Shown: in pieces, positions 17,056-24,036 of the stretch
Layout of the letters: every line of letters starts with the position of its first letter
How positions within the stretch are numbered: the first letter of the stretch is position 1
Source of the DNA: Oscillospiraceae bacterium
GTDB lineage: Bacteria; Bacillota; Clostridia; Oscillospirales; Oscillospiraceae
Direction of reading: 5' to 3'
Assembly (NCBI GenBank): GCA_022846095.1
Contig: AP025583.1
Coordinates: 868,001-932,000 of the forward strand
DNA: 64,000 bases
Position numbers and translations under genes: made by a program
Notes under the pieces: model-generated
Database searches by the model: none
What the model was told of the DNA's origin: nothing
Seen by the model: the letters and a program-made list of their open reading frames with translations, nothing else

Positions 17056-17406
17056 ATGGCAAATAACCGTATCGGACGCATTAACGAGGAGATCCAGCGG
17101 GAGCTGGCCTCCCTGATCCGCACCGTCAAGGACCCCAGGGTCCACGGGCTGGTGTCCATCACCGCCGTGGAGACCACCCCCGACCTGCGCTACGCCAAGA
17201 TCTTCGTCAGCGTCCTGGACCGCAGCGACGTGAACGAGGTGATTAAGGGCCTGAAATCCGCGGCGGGCTACCTGCGCCGGGGGCTGGGCTCCGCCCTCTC
17301 CCTGCGCTATACCCCCGAGCTGGTCTTTGAGCGGGACGACTCTATTGACAAGGGCGCCCACATCCTGGAGGTTTTGAAGGACATCGAGCGGAAGGACGGC
17401 GAATAG
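17056..17406 (+). CDS. rbfA: Ribosome-binding factor A
   Basis: RbfA (116 residues) is a KH-fold protein needed for late 30S maturation and 16S 5'-end processing. Family features are 'RIGRINEEIQRELASLI', 'VSITAVETTPDLRYAKIFVSVL', and the C-terminal 'LSLRYTPELVFERDDSID'. An AAGGAGAAAGT site precedes the ATG. It follows infB as usual, but behind a 114-base repeat hairpin. The downstream DHH phosphoesterase gene begins 2 bases after its stop. Confidence 0.96.
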   Translation: MANNRIGRINEEIQRELASLIRTVKDPRVHGLVSITAVETTPDLRYAKIFVSVLDRSDVNEVIKGLKSAAGYLRRGLGSALSLRYTPELVFERDDSIDKGAHILEVLKDIERKDGE

Positions 17407-17408
17407 GC

Positions 17409-18359
17409 ATGGATTACCGGCAGGCCGCCGCCCTTCTGCGGGCGCACGACAAGTTCCTTATCCTCACCCACAAGCGGCCCGACGGCGACACCATCGGCTG
17501 CGCCGCGGGCCTGTGCTGCGCCCTGCGCGGGCTGGGCAAGACCGCCTGGATCCTCTACAACCGGGACGCCACCTCTTTGTTCACCCCCTATCTGGAGGGG
17601 CTGGTGGCCCCGGAGGGCTTTGCGCCGGAGTTCGTGGTGTCGGTGGACATCGCGGGGCGCAGCCTCTTCACCCCCGAGGGGGAGGTCTGGCGGGACAGGG
17701 GCATCGACCTGGCCTTCGACCACCACCCCTCCTACGAGGGCTTTGCCAAGGAGTGCTGCGTGGACCCCGGCCGGGCCGCCTGCGGCGAGCTGGTCTACGA
17801 CGTGGTGCGCCAGTGGGGGGAGCTGGACGCCCGGGTGGCCGCGCCCCTCTACGTGGCGGTGTCCACCGACACGGGCTGCTTCATGTACGGCAACACCACC
17901 CCGGACACCCACCGGGTGGCCGCCGCGCTGATGGAGCGCGGCATCGACTACGCCGCCCTGAATAAGAAGCACTTCCGCACCAAGAGCTTCAAGCGCCTCA
18001 AGCTGGAGGGTATGCTGGTGGAGGGCATGGCGTGCTATGACGGCGGCAAAATTGCCGTGGCCGCCGTGACCCTGGCCATGATGGCCGCCCTGGACGCCCA
18101 CGAGGAGGACGCGGAGGACATCGCGGCCCTGGTGGGGCAGACCGCGGGGGTGGAGACCGCCGTGACCATCCGGGAGCTGGAGGGCGGTGAGTGCAAGCTC
18201 TCAGTGCGCACCACCGGGGGGCTCAACGCCACGAAGGTGTGCGCCCTGCTGGGGGGCGGCGGGCACGCCGCCGCCGCCGGCTGCACCGTCAAGGGCACGC
18301 CGGGGGAGGCGGCGCGGGCCATCCTGGACGCCATCCACAGGGTGCAGGCGGATGGCTAA
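17409..18359 (+). CDS. DHH/DHHA1 phosphoesterase, NrnA-like (oligoribonuclease / pAp phosphatase)
   Basis: This 316-residue DHH-family phosphoesterase has motifs 'THKRPDGDTIGCAAG', 'SVDIAG', 'FDHHPSYEGF', and the DHHA1 glycine motif 'LGGGGHAAAAGC'. NrnA homologues degrade short RNA oligonucleotides and dephosphorylate 3'-phosphoadenosine-5'-phosphate. They are often encoded between rbfA and truB in Firmicutes, exactly as here. It overlaps the truB start by 8 bases. The enzyme class is secure from the motifs, but the precise substrate preference is by homology only. Confidence 0.9.
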   Translation: MDYRQAAALLRAHDKFLILTHKRPDGDTIGCAAGLCCALRGLGKTAWILYNRDATSLFTPYLEGLVAPEGFAPEFVVSVDIAGRSLFTPEGEVWRDRGIDLAFDHHPSYEGFAKECCVDPGRAACGELVYDVVRQWGELDARVAAPLYVAVSTDTGCFMYGNTTPDTHRVAAALMERGIDYAALNKKHFRTKSFKRLKLEGMLVEGMACYDGGKIAVAAVTLAMMAALDAHEEDAEDIAALVGQTAGVETAVTIRELEGGECKLSVRTTGGLNATKVCALLGGGGHAAAAGCTVKGTPGEAARAILDAIHRVQADG

Positions 18360-19227
18360 CGGAATTATTGTGATCGACAAACCCCAGGACTGGACCTCCC
18401 ACGACGTGGTGGCCAAGGTGCGGGGCATCCTGCGCGAGCGCCGGGTGGGCCACGCGGGCACCCTGGACCCCATGGCCACCGGGGTGCTGCCCGTCTTTGT
18501 GGGGCGGGCCACCCGGGCGGTGGAGTTCGCCGCCGAGTCGCGCAAGGAGTACGTGGCCGGGCTGAGGCTGGGGGTGGTCACGGACACCCAGGACAGCACC
18601 GGCACGGTGCTGGCCCGGCGCCCCGCGGCCGCCGGGCGGGCCGACGTGGAGGCCGCCCTGGCGGGGTTCCGGGGTGAGATCCTCCAGATCCCTCCCATGT
18701 ACTCCGCCCTCAAGCGGGACGGGAAAAAGCTCTACGAGCTGGCCCGGCAGGGCAAAGAGGTGGAGCGGGCGCCCCGGCCCATCACGATTTACGCCCTGGA
18801 GCTGCTGGAGCAGACCGGGGAGGGGGAATACCTGCTGCGGGTGGAGTGCTCCAAGGGCACTTACGTGCGCACGCTCTGCCACGATTTGGGCGCGGCGCTG
18901 GGCTGCGGTGGGTGCATGTGCTCCCTGCGGCGGACCCGGGCGGCGGGCTTCGGCCTGGACCGGGCGGTGACGCTGGAGTCCCTGGCCGCGGCCGCCGCCG
19001 CGGGACAGGGGGAGGCCCTGCTGATGCCGGTGGACGCCTATTTTGAGCGATACCCCTGCCTCATGGTGGACGCGGCGGCGGCCAAGGCCGTGCGCAACGG
19101 CGCGGCCTGCCCCTGGCCGGGGGCGGAGGGGGAGTACCGTGTGTACGGCCCGGAGGGGGAATTCCTCATGCTGGGCCGGCTCCGCCGGGGACGGCTGGAG
19201 ACTATCAAGAGCTTTTACGAGGTGTAG
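18352..19227 (+). CDS. truB: tRNA pseudouridine(55) synthase TruB
   Basis: TruB converts uridine 55 in the T-loop of tRNAs to pseudouridine. The 291-residue protein starts MANGIIVIDKPQDWTSHDVV. The catalytic aspartate lies in 'GHAGTLDPMATGVLPV'. Other family stretches are 'DTQDSTGTV', 'QIPPMYSALKRDGKKLYELARQG' and 'CSKGTYVRTLCHDLG', followed by a C-terminal PUA-like region. The ATG overlaps the upstream phosphoesterase gene. The much longer open frame upstream is a shadow of that gene. Confidence 0.96.
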   Translation: MANGIIVIDKPQDWTSHDVVAKVRGILRERRVGHAGTLDPMATGVLPVFVGRATRAVEFAAESRKEYVAGLRLGVVTDTQDSTGTVLARRPAAAGRADVEAALAGFRGEILQIPPMYSALKRDGKKLYELARQGKEVERAPRPITIYALELLEQTGEGEYLLRVECSKGTYVRTLCHDLGAALGCGGCMCSLRRTRAAGFGLDRAVTLESLAAAAAAGQGEALLMPVDAYFERYPCLMVDAAAAKAVRNGAACPWPGAEGEYRVYGPEGEFLMLGRLRRGRLETIKSFYEV

Positions 19228-19230
19228 CCT

Positions 19231-20142
19231 TTGAATACAACTGACAAGACCCGCCGTGTGATCGCCCTGGGCTTCTTCGACGGGGTGCACATGGGGCACG
19301 GGGCCCTGCTGCGCCGGGTGGCGGCGCTCTCCCGGGAGCTGGACGCGGTGCCCTCGGCCTTTACCTTCGACACCCACCCGGAGAACCTGATCGTCCGGGT
19401 GCCCATGCCCCTTCTGAGCTCCCCCATGGACCGGGCCGACCTGATGCGCCGGTACTACGGCATCCGGGACGTGATCGTCTCCCATTTCGACGAGCGCATG
19501 ATGAAGATGCCCTGGCGGGAGTTCGTCACCGACTACCTGGTGGCGGAGAACGGCGCCGTCCACCTGGTGGCGGGGCACGACTTCCACTTCGGCTACAAGG
19601 GGGAGGGCAACCCCGCCCGGCTGCAGGACACCTGCCGGGAGATTGGCGTGGGCTGCGACATCGTGCCGCGGGTGGAACAGGACCACATCACCGTCTCCTC
19701 CACCTACATCCGCACGCTGATCGCCCAGGGGGAGATGGACCGGGCCAATTATTTCCTGGGCCACCCCCACACGCTCAACGGCGTGATCAGCCGCTGCCGC
19801 ATCATGGGCTCGGCCCACGGCTACCCCACGGTGGATCTGCGCTTCCAGCCCGGCGTAATCACGCCGGCCCACGGCGTGTACGCCTGCCGGGTGTGGCTGG
19901 AGGGGGGCGGAGGGCACATGGCGGTGGTCAACGTGACCGGCCGCTCGGGGCCTATGGACGAGCAGGTGGAGGCCCTGCTGCTGGACTTCGGCGGCGCGGA
20001 CCTGACCGGCCGCGCGGCGCGCCTGGAGTACTACACCCGCCTGCGGCTGGAGAGCGAGTTCGCCTCCCGCAGCGACCTGCGGGCCGAGATCGAGAATAAC
20101 GAACGGGAGACCAGGGACTACTTTAAACTCAGAGGAATCTAG
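19231..20142 (+). CDS. ribF: Bifunctional riboflavin kinase / FAD synthetase
   Basis: RibF makes FMN and then FAD from riboflavin. The N-terminal nucleotidyltransferase half shows 'ALGFFDGVHMGHGALLRR' (HxGH-type motif) and 'AGHDFHFGYKGEGN'. The C-terminal kinase half shows 'VISRCRIMGSAHGYPTVDL' and 'GVYACRV'. The length, 303 residues, is typical. The TTG start is supported by GAGGTG about 8 bases upstream and begins 3 bases after the truB stop. The usual kinase motif 'G..xGFPTANL' is here GYPTVDL. This is the last gene of the translation operon before a 50-base gap. Confidence 0.94.
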   Translation: MNTTDKTRRVIALGFFDGVHMGHGALLRRVAALSRELDAVPSAFTFDTHPENLIVRVPMPLLSSPMDRADLMRRYYGIRDVIVSHFDERMMKMPWREFVTDYLVAENGAVHLVAGHDFHFGYKGEGNPARLQDTCREIGVGCDIVPRVEQDHITVSSTYIRTLIAQGEMDRANYFLGHPHTLNGVISRCRIMGSAHGYPTVDLRFQPGVITPAHGVYACRVWLEGGGGHMAVVNVTGRSGPMDEQVEALLLDFGGADLTGRAARLEYYTRLRLESEFASRSDLRAEIENNERETRDYFKLRGI

Positions 20143-20192
20143 GATTGACTTAAAAGCGCAACGACGGAGCCGAACATCGGAGGGAGAATGCT

Positions 20193-21533
20193 ATGCGTTA
20201 CCGGCGGATGTACCCCGCGCTGCTGTGCTTTGCAGCCGCTTTGCTGGCCATGGGCCTGGCCCTGGACGACCCCCGGAATATCCTGCCCGGCCTTGTAAAG
20301 ATCATCATGACCGAGGACTGCCTGATCACCGACTACGTGCAGATCGCGGGGGTGGGGGCGGCGTTTGCCAACTCCGCCATCGTCACGGTGGTGAGCCTGG
20401 GCATCCTCTATCTGGCAAAGGATCCGCTCAACGGGTACACCCTGGTGGAGATCGGCCTGATGGCCGGCTTCTCCCTGTTCGGAAAGAATTTCCTAAACAT
20501 CTGGCCCATCGTCCTGGGCACCTGGCTCTACGCCAAGAGCCGCCGGGAGGACTTTTCAAAATACGCCTCCATCTCCCTGCTGGCCACCTCCCTGTCCCCG
20601 GTGGTCAGCTTCGTGGGCCTGGAGAACGGCTGGGGCAACCCCCTGATCGCGCTGCTGGTGGGGGTGCTGATCGGCTTCATCATCCCGCCCCTGTCCGCCT
20701 ATACATACCGCATCCAGAACGGCATGAACCTGTACAACATGGGCTTCGCCTGCGGGCTGGTGGCCATGGTGCTGGTGCCCGTCATGAGCAGCATGGGGGC
20801 CGACCCCCAGCAGGCCTACTACTGGGCCACGGGGTACAACCTGTCCTTTGGGATTATGCTCACGGTGCTGTGCGTGGGGCTGATTTTGGCGGGACTGTTC
20901 GCCTGCAGGCGCCCCGCCTGGGCCGCCTGGGCGGGCTACCGGCGGCTGCTGAAAACCACGGGCCGGGCCCCCAGCGACTACCTGCGTATGTTCGGAGCCG
21001 CGCCGGTGCTCATCAACATGGGCTTCAACGGCCTTATCGGCATGCTGGTCATCCTGTGCACCGGCGGGGATCTCAACGGCCCCACCCTGGGCGGCATCCT
21101 CACCATCATGGGCTTCTCCGCCTTCGGCAAGCACGCGGGGAACATCCTGCCCGTCATGGCGGGGGTGGTGCTGGGCGGCGTGGTGCTCCACTGGTCCCCC
21201 GCCAGCAGCTCGGTGCAGCTGGCCATGCTCTTCGGCACCACCCTGGCCCCCATCTCGGGGTATTTCGGCTGGCCCTTCGGCCTGCTGGCCGGGTTCCTCC
21301 ACTCCTCCGTGGTGCTCCACGCGGGCACGGCGGTGGAGGGTCTGAACCTCTACAACAACGGCTTCTCCGGGGGCCTCATCGCCATCGTGCTCTACCCCAC
21401 CATCACCGCCATCGCCCGCCACCGCAAGCCGGTGCTCCAGGACGAGGACTACTTCGAGGCATTCGAGCACGACGAGCCCCTGGCCCCGCCGCCCCGGAAA
21501 AAGGCCGCCGTGGTGGAGGAAAAGGACGAGTAA
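20193..21533 (+). CDS. DUF1576 family multi-pass membrane protein
   Basis: This 446-residue, strongly hydrophobic protein has about ten to twelve predicted membrane segments and a short acidic cytoplasmic C-terminus. It shows an internal duplication: residues 80-98 (NGYTLVEIGLMAGFSLFGK) align with 295-313 (NGPTLGGILTIMGFSAFGK). Residues 176-194 (NGMNLYNMGFACGLVAMVL) align with 382-400. This two-repeat layout is typical of carriers and suggests a transporter, but no substrate is known to me. The ribosome binding site is CGGAGGGAGAATGCT. It is followed at once by a strong terminator. Confidence 0.85.
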   Translation: MRYRRMYPALLCFAAALLAMGLALDDPRNILPGLVKIIMTEDCLITDYVQIAGVGAAFANSAIVTVVSLGILYLAKDPLNGYTLVEIGLMAGFSLFGKNFLNIWPIVLGTWLYAKSRREDFSKYASISLLATSLSPVVSFVGLENGWGNPLIALLVGVLIGFIIPPLSAYTYRIQNGMNLYNMGFACGLVAMVLVPVMSSMGADPQQAYYWATGYNLSFGIMLTVLCVGLILAGLFACRRPAWAAWAGYRRLLKTTGRAPSDYLRMFGAAPVLINMGFNGLIGMLVILCTGGDLNGPTLGGILTIMGFSAFGKHAGNILPVMAGVVLGGVVLHWSPASSSVQLAMLFGTTLAPISGYFGWPFGLLAGFLHSSVVLHAGTAVEGLNLYNNGFSGGLIAIVLYPTITAIARHRKPVLQDEDYFEAFEHDEPLAPPPRKKAAVVEEKDE

Positions 21534-21537
21534 AACC

Positions 21538-21573
21538 AAGCGCCCGCTGCCAATATGGCAGCGGGCGCTTTTT
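21538..21573. terminator. Intrinsic terminator between convergent genes
   Basis: A perfect 14-base-pair stem (AAGCGCCCGCTGCC and its complement) has an AATAT loop, followed by TTT on the plus strand. It ends one base before the MATE gene's stop codon, so the minus-strand gene may also use it. Confidence 0.85.
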
Positions 21574-22899
21574 CTACCGGGTGGTGCCGCGGCGCCAAAG
21601 GCCGCTGCGGAAGAAGCCCCAGCCGATGAAGCAGGGGAGCAGGGGCGAGAGGGCCTCCGCCCAGAAGATGCCCACGTACCCGAAGCCCAGCGCCCGGCCC
21701 AGCAGCCAGCTGAAAAAGAGGCGGAAAGCCAGGGACTGGAGCAGGCTGTTGAGCATGGCCAGCCAGGCCGCCCCTGCGCCGGTGGCGAAGGCGTCGTAGA
21801 CGTACATGGCGGAGTAGAGCAGGCAGTTGAAGGAGCAGCAGATGCGCAGGTAGCGCACCCCCTCGGCCACCACGGCGGGGTCGGCGTCGAAGAAGCGCAC
21901 GATGGGGGCGGCGAACAGAAGGACGGCCACGGTGCAGCAGGCGCTGGCCGCCGCCGCCAGCCGCACTCCGGTCCGGCAGGCGCGGCCGGCCCGCGCCGGG
22001 TCCCCGGCCCCCACGCACTGGCCCGTCATGGTGGTGACGGCGCTGCCCACCGCCCAGCAGAGCATGGCGGCGAAGGTGTTGATTTTCAGCCCCACCCCCG
22101 CCGCCGCGGCCACCACCACGCCGTAGGTGTTGAGCATCCCGGTCACCAGCAGGTAGGACAGGTTGAGCACCGCCATCTGCACGGCGCTGGGCAGGCCGAT
22201 GCGCAGCAGCGCGGCGCAGGTGGCCCGGTGGAGGCAGGGGGCGAGGGGGAAGCGCCGGCGGCGCAGCAGGGCCAGCGCGGCGAGACAGGAAATTCCCTGG
22301 GCGCACACGGTGGCCAGGGCGGCCCCCCGGGTGCCCATGCCCAGCGCCCCCACCAGCAGCAGATCCAGCAGCACGTTGACGGCGGTGGCCACGGCCATGA
22401 GCAGGAGGGGGCCGGCGGAGTCCCCCAGGCCGCGCAGCACGGCGCACACCGCGTTGTAGCCAAAGACGAATACCGTGCCCAGGCAGAGGACGGGCATGTA
22501 GTCCAACGCGGGGCCCATGGAAACGTCCGGCACGTTCATCAGCCGGAAGACCGGGCGGCACAGGGCCAGCCCCAGGCCGGTGATGAGTACGGAGGCGAGC
22601 AGGGCCACCGTAAAGAGGGCGCCCGCCGCCCGCCGCTGGCCGGCGCCGTCTCCGGCGCCCCGGGCCTGGGCGACCAACACCGAGCCGCCGGTGGACACCC
22701 CGGTGCACAGGGCGTTGATGATGTAGCTCAGCATGGCGGCGCTGCTGACGGCGGCCAGCCCGGCGCTGCCCGTAAAGCGGCCCACCACCGCCATGTCCAC
22801 CACGTTGTAGAGGGATTGCAGCAGGTTTGCCCCCAGCAGGGGCAGGGAAAAGCGGACCAGCGCGCCGGGAACGCTGCCGCGTGTCAGATCCTGTTCCAC
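21574..22899 (-). CDS. MATE family efflux transporter
   Basis: This 441-residue, 12-segment membrane protein belongs to the multidrug and toxic compound extrusion family. The N-terminus MEQDLTRGSVPGALVRFSLP, the 'NVVDMAVVGRFTG' helix and the repeated second half (ILRIGLPSAVQMAVLNLS-type segment) are typical of Firmicutes DinF/NorM-like members. The start is GTG with a GAGGT site 10 bases upstream. Upstream lies a structured RNA whose terminator ends about 20 bases before the ribosome binding site. No room remains for a separate promoter, so expression may depend on read-through. The substrate is unknown. Confidence 0.9.
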   Translation of the reverse strand: MEQDLTRGSVPGALVRFSLPLLGANLLQSLYNVVDMAVVGRFTGSAGLAAVSSAAMLSYIINALCTGVSTGGSVLVAQARGAGDGAGQRRAAGALFTVALLASVLITGLGLALCRPVFRLMNVPDVSMGPALDYMPVLCLGTVFVFGYNAVCAVLRGLGDSAGPLLLMAVATAVNVLLDLLLVGALGMGTRGAALATVCAQGISCLAALALLRRRRFPLAPCLHRATCAALLRIGLPSAVQMAVLNLSYLLVTGMLNTYGVVVAAAAGVGLKINTFAAMLCWAVGSAVTTMTGQCVGAGDPARAGRACRTGVRLAAAASACCTVAVLLFAAPIVRFFDADPAVVAEGVRYLRICCSFNCLLYSAMYVYDAFATGAGAAWLAMLNSLLQSLAFRLFFSWLLGRALGFGYVGIFWAEALSPLLPCFIGWGFFRSGLWRRGTTR

Positions 22900-22918
22900 A
22901 GAAAATTACCTCGATTCA

Positions 22919-23170
22919 TAAAAAGGGGGCGCGAACGATAGTCGTTCGCGCCCCTGAATATCAGATGGCGAGCCCACCGGCGGCAACACGGCAAGACGGG
23001 CCCGAAAAGCCCGCCTGAAACCCGTACTCCGCCGGTGGGCGGGGATTCAGGAAGGAATCCCCGCATTAGGCTCCGAACAACGTCTCACCGTATCCATTTG
23101 CCCGGAGCGCAGTTCGATGCAGATTGGGCCGCTGCCCACCGCCATATGAATCGCGCCTTTCTGTGAAGCT
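22919..23170 (-). ncRNA. Structured RNA with own promoter and terminator; candidate 6S RNA (or leader of the MATE gene)
   Basis: The region of about 250 bases between a consensus promoter and a strong terminator has no credible ORF. It can form many stems: GCTCCG with CGGAGC, a perfect 10-base-pair hairpin (GCGGGGATTC/GAATCCCCGC), and an 11-base-pair stem CCCACCGGCGG/CCGCCGGTGGG enclosing further pairs. About 70-80 bases from the predicted start it contains GCGCTCC followed by GGTGAG and CGGAGCCTAA. From memory, that order and spacing resemble the centre of Escherichia coli 6S RNA. Arguing against a simple 6S gene, the terminator abuts the MATE ribosome binding site. CGATTCATA at the RNA's 5' end is also complementary to TATGAATCG just before that site, as in a regulatory leader. 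Confidence 0.5.
22921..22954 (-). terminator. Intrinsic terminator of the structured RNA, just upstream of the MATE gene
   Basis: On the minus strand a perfect 13-base-pair stem (GGGGCGCGAACGA and its complement, loop CTA) is followed by TTTTTAT. The MATE ribosome binding site begins about 10 bases beyond the T-run. Confidence 0.9.
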
Positions 23171-23176
23171 GGATGG

Positions 23177-23205
23177 ATCATACCACGCCCGCGGGGCCTT
23201 GTCAA
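23177..23205 (-). promoter_or_regulatory. Strong sigma-A promoter for the structured RNA / MATE transcript
   Basis: A perfect TTGACA (23200-23205) and TATGAT (23177-23182) with a 17-base spacer lie on the minus strand. The predicted transcription start is near 23170. Confidence 0.8.
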
Positions 23206-23223
23206 AGGGGAGGCGTTTAAAAA

Positions 23224-23251
23224 GCGTCCGGCCGGGAAACCGGCCGGGCGC
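23224..23251. repeat. GC-rich hairpin, left partner flanking repeat copy 1
   Basis: A 12-base-pair stem (GCGTCCGGCCGG with CCGGCCGGGCGC, loop GAAA) resembles the hairpin at 23791-23822. The sequences next to the two hairpins, AGGCTGTCAAAAAAC at 23255 and TTTTTCAACAGGCTG at 23776, are roughly inverted copies of each other. The whole 23224-23822 block therefore has inverted ends. Confidence 0.65.
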
Positions 23252-23320
23252 TGTAGGCTGTCAAAAAACCGAACAAGCGAAACTTAGTGCGCAGGATGCA
23301 GGCATAGCTGTAGAAAATTA

Positions 23321-23727
23321 GGCGGATAAGGCGAACCCTGTCATTGCGAGGAGGCCCGCAGGGCCGACGCGGCAATCCGTCTTTTTGGAGGCCCGGCCTC
23401 CGGCGGCGGGATTCTTTGCTTGCAAAGAACCCCGGGAAGAAACAACCAGGGCTTCGGCCCTGGACCCGGGGCCCCGCGGCGGTGCGGTTCAGGTGTCCTG
23501 CAAGACCTGAAAGCGCTCAGGGCTCGGTTCGGCCTGTGCCCTGTGTAAGTAGGGCTGCCGCCCCTGCGGCACATGCCCCGCCCAGACTTGAAAGTAGTTG
23601 CGGTTCAACAGGTGCCTGAAAAGCCGCACGTACTGCTATGCCCCATGCAGCGCTTGGTACTCGTAGGGGCGATTCACGAATCGCCCGTCCACACTCGGCC
23701 GCCTTATCCGCCTTAGCCGCATCTCTT
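23321..23727 (+). repeat. Dispersed repeat, copy 1 (about 400 bases)
   Basis: The unit begins with GGCGGATAAGGCG and ends with the inverse GCCTTATCCGCC. Internal landmarks in order are GTCATTGCGAGG...GGCAATCCGT, TTGGAGGC...CCGGCCTCCGGCGGCGGG, TTCTTTGCTTGCAAAGAACC, CCCCGCGGCGGTGCGGTTCAGG, a CTCAGGGCTCGGTTCGG segment, GCCTGAAAAGCC and the GGGCGATTCACGAATCGCCC palindrome. The same order occurs at 28782-29284 and, inverted, at 50365-50776. No transposase is encoded. It resembles a non-autonomous, MITE-like element. Confidence 0.85.
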
Positions 23728-23790
23728 GTGCATGCGTCCTGATCCGGGCTTGCACCAAAAATCCCTATGATATAGTTTTTCAACAGGCTG

Positions 23791-23822
23791 CAGCGCCCGG
23801 CCGGTTTCCCGGCCGGGCGCTG
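23791..23822. repeat. GC-rich palindromic hairpin, right partner flanking repeat copy 1
   Basis: A perfect 14-base-pair stem (CAGCGCCCGGCCGG and its complement, loop TTTC). It lies between repeat copy 1 and the orphan EF-G tail and might terminate transcription from either side. Neither strand shows a T-run directly after the stem. Confidence 0.65.
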
Positions 23823-23834
23823 CGTAATTGTTTT

Positions 23835-23899
23835 TTATTCGCCGTCCTGCATGGCCTTGGCCGCCTCGATGGCCTTCTCCTGGGCCGCCGGGGTCGCGC
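23835..23899 (-). pseudogene. Orphan second copy of the EF-G paralogue's 3' end
   Basis: This stretch repeats the last 65 or so bases of the EF-G-like gene (24037-24101), including its TAA stop, with about five substitutions. Read on the minus strand it encodes the same final residues, ATPAAQEKAIEAAKAMQDGE. Several of the differences are synonymous (for example GCG/GCC-type changes). Upstream of it the similarity ends abruptly and 137 bases of non-coding sequence separate it from the intact gene. The intervening segment contains two small hairpins (GCCCGGGCGGA type near 23944 and GTTTTGGCC/GGCCAAAAC at 23976-23997). Confidence 0.85.
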
Positions 23900-24036
23900 C
23901 CCACCCGGCCTGCGCCGTGCGGGGGCCCCAGGGAATTGAATCTGCCCGGGCGGAGTCAATCCGCCCGGCATCAAGGTTTTGGCCTGCGGGCCAAAACGCT
24001 TGGTGAGGACGCCGCCCCCGGGGAGGGCCGGAGGAT

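Noticed and set aside
14495-17062. Very long minus-strand open frame (855 codons) opposite infB, and many similar antisense frames
   Set aside because: High GC at codon third positions leaves the complementary frames free of stops. The composition (His/Leu/Val/Gly runs) and lack of ribosome binding sites show that these are shadows of the real genes.
22919-23170. FMN, TPP, cobalamin, SAM, guanidine or c-di-AMP riboswitch before the MATE gene
   Set aside because: I compared the leader with the conserved cores of these classes as I remember them and found no match. Only the 6S-like segment remained suggestive.
23321-23727. CRISPR array or insertion sequence
   Set aside because: The modules are all different palindromes in fixed order, not regularly spaced identical repeats, and no transposase or cas gene is present anywhere in the window.
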